From Paenibacillus pabuli (lineage in GTDB: Bacteria > Bacillota > Bacilli > Paenibacillales > Paenibacillaceae), in the NCBI RefSeq assembly GCF_039831995.1, contig NZ_JBDOIO010000004.1:1364001-1428000 (forward strand): 64,000 nt of DNA, written 5' to 3'. Position 1 is the stretch's first letter, and every line of letters begins with the position of its first letter. Under the pieces are notes generated by a model. That model ran no database searches and was not told the DNA's origin. It saw only the letters and a program-made list of their open reading frames with translations. Of the stretch, positions 58,477-64,000 are shown in pieces. Made by a program: the position numbers and the translations under genes.

Positions 58477-59574
58477 ATGCGTCAGCTGACAGTTCAGTTG
58501 GAGGAACGCTCGTACCCCATTTTGATCGGCAGTGGTCTGCTCGCTGAGGCGCCGCGGTTCTTTGAACAGTATGGTTTAACAAAAAAAAGTCCGCTGCTCA
58601 TTATTACGGATGAGAACGTGGCTCCCAAGTATTTGGCTAGTCTTGAACAGACACTCCGGGCGGCCGACTATACAGTCGTCTCGGCAGTGGTTCCTTCGGG
58701 AGAGACATCCAAATCCCTTTCGGTTTACCAGGACATGATGACAGTTGCCATCGAGGGTAAACTGGACCGTAGTTCCGCCATTATTGCATTAGGCGGAGGC
58801 GTTGTGGGAGATCTCGCTGGATTCGTGGCTGCTACATATATGCGTGGAATCAAGTTTGTACAAGTCCCTACAACCATTCTTGCACATGACAGCAGTGTAG
58901 GTGGCAAAGTGGCCGTTAACCATCCATTGGCCAAAAATATGATTGGTGCATTCCATCAGCCTGAGCTTGTGCTCTATGATGTGGATACACTTCAATCCTT
59001 GCCGCCGCGGGATGTTTCAGCCGGATTATCGGAAATGCTGAAGCACGGACTGATTCGCGACGAAGCTTTTGCACATTGGTGTGAAGAGCATGCGGAAGAG
59101 TTGCTTGCACTTGATCCGGAAGCGCTCGGATACGGACTCGAACGCGGATGTGGCATCAAGGCTGACATTGTGTCTCGTGATGAGCGGGAAAACGGAGAGC
59201 GTGCACTTTTGAATTTGGGTCACACCATTGGTCATGCGATTGAAGCGATTGCTGGATACGGTGAGTTTTTGCATGGAGAAGCCATCTCGATCGGGATGGC
59301 CGGATCGGCTTTGCTAGGTGAGAAGCTTGGTGCACCTGCAGGTCTGTATGACGATACAGTGCGTATGCTTCGTTCCCTGCGGTTACCGGTCACAATGCCG
59401 AAACATTTGGATACGGATGCTTTGATGGATGCAATGATGCATGACAAGAAATTCCGTGAAGGACATATGGTCTTCATTATTCCGGATCGAATTGGAGCAG
59501 CGAGAATTGTGAAAGACGTGCCCGTATCGGCAGTTCGGGATGTCATTGAATTGCTTAAGAAGGGAGCTGAATAG
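58477..59574 (+). CDS. aroB: 3-dehydroquinate synthase
   Basis: Cyclises DAHP to 3-dehydroquinate, second step of the shikimate pathway. The 365-residue protein has the NAD-binding ALGGGVVGDLAGFVAATYMRG, VPTTILAHDSSVGGKVAVNHP, and metal ligands in NLGHTIGHAIEAI and LHGEAISIGM. In this family motif DSSVGGK is typical. The start ATG 58477 lies one nt after aroC; GGAGAACTACTA serves as ribosome site. Middle gene of aroC-aroB-aroH. Confidence 0.97.
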   Translation: MRQLTVQLEERSYPILIGSGLLAEAPRFFEQYGLTKKSPLLIITDENVAPKYLASLEQTLRAADYTVVSAVVPSGETSKSLSVYQDMMTVAIEGKLDRSSAIIALGGGVVGDLAGFVAATYMRGIKFVQVPTTILAHDSSVGGKVAVNHPLAKNMIGAFHQPELVLYDVDTLQSLPPRDVSAGLSEMLKHGLIRDEAFAHWCEEHAEELLALDPEALGYGLERGCGIKADIVSRDERENGERALLNLGHTIGHAIEAIAGYGEFLHGEAISIGMAGSALLGEKLGAPAGLYDDTVRMLRSLRLPVTMPKHLDTDALMDAMMHDKKFREGHMVFIIPDRIGAARIVKDVPVSAVRDVIELLKKGAE

Positions 59575-59576
59575 CG

Positions 59577-59954
59577 ATGGCAACACGAGGAATTCGCGGG
59601 GCTACAACAGTCACGCAAAATAACGAAGAACTGATTTTGAAGGAAACAGCGGTATTGCTGCAGGAGATTGTGGACCGCAACGATATTAAGCCGGAAGATA
59701 TCTGCAGCGTCTGGATTACGATGACTGGTGATTTGGATGCAGCCTTTCCAGCGAAGGCCATTCGTCAACTGGATGGCTGGGAACTGGTGCCTCTGATGTG
59801 TGCGCTGGAAGTACCCGTTAAGGGGGCCTTGCCGCAATGCATTCGTTTCATGGTCCATGTGAACACGACCAAAGACCAGCATGAAATTAATCATGTGTAC
59901 CTGAATGGGGCGCAATCCTTACGGCCTGATTTGGCTGCACCTTCGAATTCATAA
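59577..59954 (+). CDS. aroH: Chorismate mutase, AroH type
   Basis: Rearranges chorismate to prephenate for phenylalanine and tyrosine synthesis. The 125-residue protein is the monofunctional AroH fold: RGIRGATTV near the start, the ATP-like ... motif LDAAFPAKAIRQL, and ALPQCIRFMVHVNT with active-site arginine. AAGGGAGC precedes ATG 59577. It ends the aro part of the aro-trp supraoperon, directly before the trp promoter. Confidence 0.95.
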   Translation: MATRGIRGATTVTQNNEELILKETAVLLQEIVDRNDIKPEDICSVWITMTGDLDAAFPAKAIRQLDGWELVPLMCALEVPVKGALPQCIRFMVHVNTTKDQHEINHVYLNGAQSLRPDLAAPSNS

Positions 59955-59966
59955 GAAATAGAGTGG

Positions 59967-59995
59967 TTGTCAAACCATTCTGAATGCTGTATAGT
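59967..59995 (+). promoter_or_regulatory. Promoter of the trp genes
   Basis: TTGTCA (59967-59972) and TATAGT (59990-59995) are spaced by 17 nt, placing the transcript start near 60002, immediately before the NAG triplets. Confidence 0.75.
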
Positions 59996-60006
59996 GAGAA
60001 CCAGTT

Positions 60007-60061
60007 GAGTAGAGTATGAGTTGAGCTGAGAGCAGCTGAGATAGTGGAGTATATAGCAGAG
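60007..60061 (+). promoter_or_regulatory. TRAP binding site in the trp leader
   Basis: Eleven NAG triplets begin at 60007, 60012, 60018, 60023, 60028, 60033, 60038, 60042, 60047, 60054 and 60059: GAG in eight cases, TAG at 60042 and 60054, CAG at 60033. Intervals are 4-7 nt, mostly 5, and eleven is the number of subunits in TRAP. TRAP itself is encoded at 50163. Binding is expected to promote termination downstream when tryptophan is plentiful. Confidence 0.88.
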
Positions 60062-60152
60062 TCCAGCGGGTGGTAGCCGGAGTAACAAGGTCGGCCAACT
60101 GATTCGCGGTACGTCGTGCTACAGGATTGGAAGGAACAGAACCTCATCGTGA

Positions 60153-60182
60153 AACGTGTCCAGTGACACCGTTTTGTTTTTG
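60153..60182 (+). terminator. First trp leader terminator
   Basis: AAACG and TGTC pair with GACA and C-GTTT with one bulged base, followed by TTTTGTTTTT. It lies about 90 nt after the TRAP site and is the best candidate for the TRAP-controlled attenuator. The antiterminator pairing was not resolved by eye. Confidence 0.6.
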
Positions 60183-60275
60183 GTATATGCTCGTCGTTGT
60201 TTGCTGAAAGCCATTACGAATTTGTGATGGTAGCGTGCAAGCACGAAGAGTTAGTAAACCCATATTCAAGACGTG

Positions 60276-60368
60276 CAGGTTGGTGGATGTATGACGTTTA
60301 TTCGTGAGACTGGTCTGATGATCCGGCGTGAATGTATAGGGACTTGTTATTTATGAAGCACCAACCTG
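60276..60368 (+). promoter_or_regulatory. Structured element in the trp leader
   Basis: CAGGTTGGTG (60276-60285) is a perfect 10-bp complement of CACCAACCTG (60359-60368), enclosing 73 nt that contain smaller possible stems. It resembles no RNA family I recognise; the T-box consensus is absent. It lies between two terminators of the trp leader. Confidence 0.5.
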
Positions 60369-60390
60369 TTGATTACAGCTTATAAACCAG

Positions 60391-60422
60391 AACCTCTACC
60401 TGATGGTAGAGGTTTTTTTTGT
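60391..60422 (+). terminator. Second trp leader terminator
   Basis: AACCTCTACC pairs perfectly with GGTAGAGGTT around TGAT, followed by eight T's. It is about 50 nt before the trpE start codon and strong. Confidence 0.9.
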
Positions 60423-60472
60423 TGTATATAACCCATGACTTTCTTCTACCTAATCTGAAAGGACGTGATCTG

Positions 60473-62044
60473 ATGATAACGCCAAACGTTAATCAAGTAC
60501 TGAAAATGTCGAATGAATATAATCTGATTCCGGTAGTCAAACGGATTTTGGCTGATATGGAAACCCCCATCCGGATTTTCCGCCGTTATGCTGACAATGA
60601 CCGGGCATTCCTGCTGGAAAGTGTGGAGGGCGGTATTCAATGGGCAAGATATTCCTTCATTGGTACGGATCCGTTTTTGATGATTTCGGCCAAAAAGGGC
60701 CGGATTGAAGTGGAAGAAGCTGGACAGAAGCGTGAACTGCCAGGCAAACCGATTGAAGAACTAAAAGCGCTGCTGCGCAAGTATCGTAGTCCCAAAGATG
60801 ACGAACTGCCGCCATTTACAGGCGGGGCGATTGGTTTTTTTGGATATGATCTGCTGCAATATTATGAGAAGCTTCCGGCTCATGCGCTGGATGATCTGAA
60901 TATGGATGATATTCGCTTCATGTTCTGTGACCAAATTATTGTGTTTGACCATGTGAAGCAGCAAATGCTGCTTGTCGGAAACGTTCATGTCAAAGAGGGA
61001 GCAACGGATGAGGATATCAGGAAGGCTTATGCAGTGACGTCAGAGAAGCTTGAGCAGGCCGCTGAGCGCTTGCAGCAGCAAGGACCTGGGGAAAACCTGA
61101 ATCCGCGATCCATTCCTGGAGACGTTGATCTGGGGGATATTCGTTCCAACCTAACAAAGGAACAGTTTATCGGCAATGTGGAGCAAGCCAAAGAATATAT
61201 ACGTGCAGGTGATATTTTTCAGGTCGTGCTGTCACAACGCTTCCACATCGATACCGAAGTTTCCCCTTTACATGTATATCGTGTACTTCGGACGCTGAAT
61301 CCGTCACCCTATATGTATTATCTGAAAATGGATGATGAAATTATTGTCGGGACCTCACCAGAGGCGCTGGTGAAGGTGGACGGGAATCGTGTGGAGACAC
61401 GGCCAATTGCTGGTACACGCCCAAGAGGTGCGACGGAAGCGGAAGATCGTGCACTTGCTGCCGATCTGCTGCAGGATGAGAAGGAACGGGCGGAACATCT
61501 CATGCTGGTTGATCTGGGCCGCAATGATCTCGGCCGGGTATCGAAATTTGGCAGTGTGAAATGTGACATGTTCATGGAGATTGAGCGTTATTCCCACGTC
61601 ATGCACATGGTTTCGAATGTGACAGGCGAGCTCAGAGAAGACAAGGATTTCTTCGATGCATTCCTCTCTTGTCTCCCAGCTGGAACAGTATCCGGCGCAC
61701 CGAAGCTGCGCGCGATGGAGATTATTGCGGAGCTGGAAAAAGAAGCGCGCGGTGCTTACGCAGGCGCTATCGGATATCTCGGGTTTTCCGGTAACATGGA
61801 TGCCTGCATTACGATTCGAACCATCATTTTCAAAAAAGGAAAAGCGTACGTGCAGGCGGGGGCAGGCATCGTATGGGATTCGGTACCTGAAAGTGAATAC
61901 GAGGAGACGGTCAACAAGGCGAAAGCATTGCTTACAGCGATCCGTACAGCGGAAGCCATGTTCCCTCCTAAGGGAAAAGATAACCACCTGACACTTGCTA
62001 ATGCAGATTATTTTGTGACACCAGCCACGGCTGTACAGAACTGA
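60473..62044 (+). CDS. trpE: Anthranilate synthase component I
   Basis: Converts chorismate and ammonia (or glutamine through a partner) to anthranilate, the committed step of tryptophan synthesis. The 523-residue protein has the N-terminal feedback region LLESVEGGIQWARYSFIG, and the chorismate-binding domain with TRPIAGTRPRGATE, LVDLGRNDLGRV and GAIGYLGFSGNMDACITIRT. GAAAGGACGTGA precedes ATG 60473. No glutamine amidotransferase gene (trpG) follows; as in B. subtilis, the subunit may be shared with PabA elsewhere. Confidence 0.97.
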   Translation: MITPNVNQVLKMSNEYNLIPVVKRILADMETPIRIFRRYADNDRAFLLESVEGGIQWARYSFIGTDPFLMISAKKGRIEVEEAGQKRELPGKPIEELKALLRKYRSPKDDELPPFTGGAIGFFGYDLLQYYEKLPAHALDDLNMDDIRFMFCDQIIVFDHVKQQMLLVGNVHVKEGATDEDIRKAYAVTSEKLEQAAERLQQQGPGENLNPRSIPGDVDLGDIRSNLTKEQFIGNVEQAKEYIRAGDIFQVVLSQRFHIDTEVSPLHVYRVLRTLNPSPYMYYLKMDDEIIVGTSPEALVKVDGNRVETRPIAGTRPRGATEAEDRALAADLLQDEKERAEHLMLVDLGRNDLGRVSKFGSVKCDMFMEIERYSHVMHMVSNVTGELREDKDFFDAFLSCLPAGTVSGAPKLRAMEIIAELEKEARGAYAGAIGYLGFSGNMDACITIRTIIFKKGKAYVQAGAGIVWDSVPESEYEETVNKAKALLTAIRTAEAMFPPKGKDNHLTLANADYFVTPATAVQN

Positions 62045-62061
62045 GAGAGGAGAGACCGAAT

Positions 62062-63153
62062 ATGAATATGAACCCTGTGATGAATGAAGATTCCAAGAAA
62101 TCCACATCTGTCGTTAGCCAGAACGAAGGGATGAAGGGCGGCCTAGCCAAAATTTTGGAGGGCAACCACCTCGAGCAGGCGGAAGCACGTAACTTGATGT
62201 ACTCCATCATGAGAGGTGAAGCGACTCCGGCTCAGATCGGCGGGCTGCTTATGGCTCTCCGAATGAAGGGGGAAACGGTGGACGAAATCACCGGTTTTGC
62301 CGAGGCTATGCGCGGACAGGGCGGCCGGATTCTTACGGATGGCAGCGGACTGCTGGATACTTGCGGGACCGGCGGATCGGGAATTCACAAGTTTAATATC
62401 TCAACAGCCTCAGCAATCATTGCGGCAGCAGTCTCTGTTCGTGTGGCGAAACATGGCAATCGATCTGCTTCTGGTAAAGCAGGCAGTGCGGATGTGCTTG
62501 AAGCTCTGGGGGTTAACATTCATCTCGATGGAGAACAGGCGAGACAATGTCTGGATGAGATCGGAATCTGCTTCTGCTTTGCTCAGGTGTACCACCCTTC
62601 CATGAAACATGCGGCTGCACCACGCAAAGAGCTGGGTGTACGTACGATTTTCAATATGCTTGGTCCTCTCACCAATCCTGCAGGGGCGGATCGCCAGCTC
62701 CTCGGTCTGTATGACCGCAGTCGCACGCCGATGATTGCCGAGGTCCTCAATCGTCTCGGTCTAAAGAGAGCGCTCGTCGTCGCAAGTCATGATGGACTGG
62801 ATGAAATCAGCATATCCGCACCTACTCAGGTATCTGAACTGCGTAATGGTGAAGTTCAGACGTATGATATTGATCCGCGTGATGTGGGCTTATCAATGCA
62901 TCCGCTTGAAGCGGTTCTTGGAGGAGATGCTCTTCAGAATGCCGAAATTATAAAACGAATCTTCCGCGGAGAACGGAGCGCGTACCGTGATGTCGTCCTG
63001 TTAAATGCAGGAGCGTGCATCTACCTTTCGGGTCTTGCTGAGACCATTGCGGAAGGGGTGACCATGGCCGCGGAGGCTGTGGATTCCGGAAAAGCAGCGA
63101 TGAAATTGGAACAGCTAATACACACAACGGAGGCGTACAGTCATGTATCTTGA
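62062..63153 (+). CDS. trpD: Anthranilate phosphoribosyltransferase
   Basis: Transfers phosphoribose from PRPP to anthranilate. The 363-residue protein has a 20-residue hydrophilic N-terminal extension, then the TrpD domain with the PRPP loop DTCGTGGSGIHKFNIST near residue 97, KHGNRSASGKAGSADVLEALG, and NMLGPLTNPAG. The loop reads GTGGSG where GTGGDG is common. GAGAGGAGAG precedes ATG 62062 (ATG 62068 possible). Overlaps trpC by 11 nt. Confidence 0.96.
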   Translation: MNMNPVMNEDSKKSTSVVSQNEGMKGGLAKILEGNHLEQAEARNLMYSIMRGEATPAQIGGLLMALRMKGETVDEITGFAEAMRGQGGRILTDGSGLLDTCGTGGSGIHKFNISTASAIIAAAVSVRVAKHGNRSASGKAGSADVLEALGVNIHLDGEQARQCLDEIGICFCFAQVYHPSMKHAAAPRKELGVRTIFNMLGPLTNPAGADRQLLGLYDRSRTPMIAEVLNRLGLKRALVVASHDGLDEISISAPTQVSELRNGEVQTYDIDPRDVGLSMHPLEAVLGGDALQNAEIIKRIFRGERSAYRDVVLLNAGACIYLSGLAETIAEGVTMAAEAVDSGKAAMKLEQLIHTTEAYSHVS

Positions 63154-63934
63154 TCGAATCGTAGCAACGAAACAGCAAGAGGTTGAAGCATTGGCCCAAA
63201 CCTTTCAGATGGAAGAGGCGTTGAAACAGATTGAAACATTGCCAGCTACCCGCGGGTTTGAACGGGCATTATCGAAGGATCGTAACCGGAGCCTCGGTCT
63301 TATTGCAGAAGTGAAAAAAGCATCCCCGTCCAAAGGGCTCATACGTCCCGACTTTCATCCGGTAGAAATTGCATTAGCCTACGAACGGGCAGGAGCAGAT
63401 TGTATTTCTGTATTGACGGACGTCTCCTACTTTCAAGGCAGCGGAGAATATCTGCAGGCCATTCATCAGGCTGTGAATATCCCGCTTTTGCGTAAGGATT
63501 TTATTATCGATGAGCGCCAGATCGCTGAAGCAAGATTGCTTGGTGCAGATGCCATTTTGCTGATTGCAAGCATCCTGTCACCGGAGCAGATCCGTCAGTA
63601 TCTGTCATTTGCCAAAAGTATAGGACTGGATGTCTTAATTGAAGTCCATGACCGAACGGAACTGGAGCAAGTACTGGAGATTCCACAGGCAACCCTTGTT
63701 GGAATCAACAACCGTAATCTGAAGACGTTCGAGACCAGCTTAAGCACAACCCTTGATCTGATGAAGTTGATTCCGGATGGGGTAACTTTAATCAGTGAGA
63801 GCGGCATTGACGGTCCAGAGCGTTTGGAATCCTTAATAGAGGCTGGAGTACAGGGTATCCTCGTCGGTGAACATCTGATGCGTAAGGAAGATGTGGAAGC
63901 TGCCGTTTACGAACTGATGGGGCCAAGAGGATGA
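63143..63934 (+). CDS. trpC: Indole-3-glycerol phosphate synthase
   Basis: Ring closure step giving indole-3-glycerol phosphate. The 263-residue TIM-barrel protein has GLIAEVKKASPSKGLI, VLTDVSYFQGS, LRKDFIIDERQI, IGLDVLIEVHDRTEL, VGINNRNLKTF and ISESGIDGPE with catalytic Lys and Glu residues in place. ATG 63143 overlaps the end of trpD and follows GGAGGCG-type purines. The stop overlaps the next gene's ATG. Confidence 0.97.
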   Translation: MYLDRIVATKQQEVEALAQTFQMEEALKQIETLPATRGFERALSKDRNRSLGLIAEVKKASPSKGLIRPDFHPVEIALAYERAGADCISVLTDVSYFQGSGEYLQAIHQAVNIPLLRKDFIIDERQIAEARLLGADAILLIASILSPEQIRQYLSFAKSIGLDVLIEVHDRTELEQVLEIPQATLVGINNRNLKTFETSLSTTLDLMKLIPDGVTLISESGIDGPERLESLIEAGVQGILVGEHLMRKEDVEAAVYELMGPRG

Positions 63935-64000
63935 ATAAACTCATGAATGACGGTACAGGCGGAAGAGATAACAAGCTGCTTAGGGAATCGGCAGTGGCAG
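63931..64000 (+). CDS. trpF: Start of the next trp gene, probably trpF (partial)
   Basis: An ATG at 63931 overlaps the trpC stop (ATGA) with AAGAGG upstream, and the frame is open to the end of the window (23 codons, MNKLMNDGTGGRDNKLLRES and on). In the usual order trpC is followed by phosphoribosylanthranilate isomerase. The visible N-terminus is hydrophilic and shows no diagnostic motif, so the assignment is by position. Truncated by the window edge. Confidence 0.5.
   Translation, partial: MNKLMNDGTGGRDNKLLRESAVA

Noticed and set aside
60083..60420. A tryptophan T-box in the trp leader
   Set aside because: No AGGGTGGNACCGCG-type sequence, no AGAGAG/stem I features; TRAP triplets are clear instead.

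Overview
The window is a chromosomal segment of a spore-forming, low-to-moderate GC Firmicute, most likely a Paenibacillus. It carries many sporulation and germination genes (ytfJ, spmA/spmB, dacB, ypeB, a SpoVIF-type gene, spoIVA). Gene order broadly matches the Bacillus subtilis lysA-rib-scp-res-serA-cmk-der-spoIVA-hbs-mtrB-hep-aro-trp stretch, and Shine-Dalgarno sequences are strong, often with TTG or GTG starts. No rRNA, tRNA, transposase or CRISPR array was seen.

Layout. 1-2.1 kb: lysA and ppiB. 2.1-6.4 kb: an FMN-riboswitch-controlled riboflavin operon (ribD-ribE-ribBA-ribH). 6.4-13.9 kb: chromosome segregation (scpA/scpB), sporulation and cell-wall genes, an HtrA-like protease and rluB. 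14-19.9 kb: resA-resB-resC (cytochrome c maturation) with the resD-resE redox two-component system. 20-24.3 kb: a 1436-residue collagen-like protein interrupted by ten copies of a small module. 24.4-26.5 kb: serA on the minus strand behind a T-box leader with a serine (AGC) specifier. 26.8-31.8 kb: CPBP protease, metallophosphoesterase, polysaccharide deacetylase, MecA/YpbH adaptor and PrsW. 31.9-42.9 kb: ypeB (without sleB), a PilZ protein, ypfB, cmk, plsC, rpsA, der, plsY, gpsA and small sporulation or membrane genes, a [2Fe-2S] ferredoxin and a YphF-like lipoprotein. 43-45.4 kb: a tautomerase homologue and spoIVA. 45.6-49.3 kb: a simple-sugar-type ABC transporter. 49.5-57 kb: hbs, mtrB (TRAP) and the hepS-menG-ubiA-ubiX-hepT quinone block, then ndk and cheR. 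57.3-64 kb: aroC-aroB-aroH followed by trpE-trpD-trpC and the start of the next trp gene.

How the genes work together. The res, hep/men/ubiA/ubiX and riboflavin genes serve respiration: heme-protein assembly, menaquinone and flavins. The aro-trp block makes chorismate and then tryptophan. Its leader carries eleven NAG triplets at about 5-nt spacing just after a good promoter, which matches the RNA target of the TRAP protein encoded 10 kb upstream. The leader is unusually long, with two terminators and a 10-bp long-range stem. No trpG lies between trpE and trpD.

Most unusual features: the collagen/module mosaic gene, the extended trp leader, UbiA- and UbiX-type genes inside the hepS-hepT operon (suggesting a futalosine-type menaquinone route), a tautomerase lacking its catalytic proline, ypeB without sleB, and several unannotated-looking small genes.
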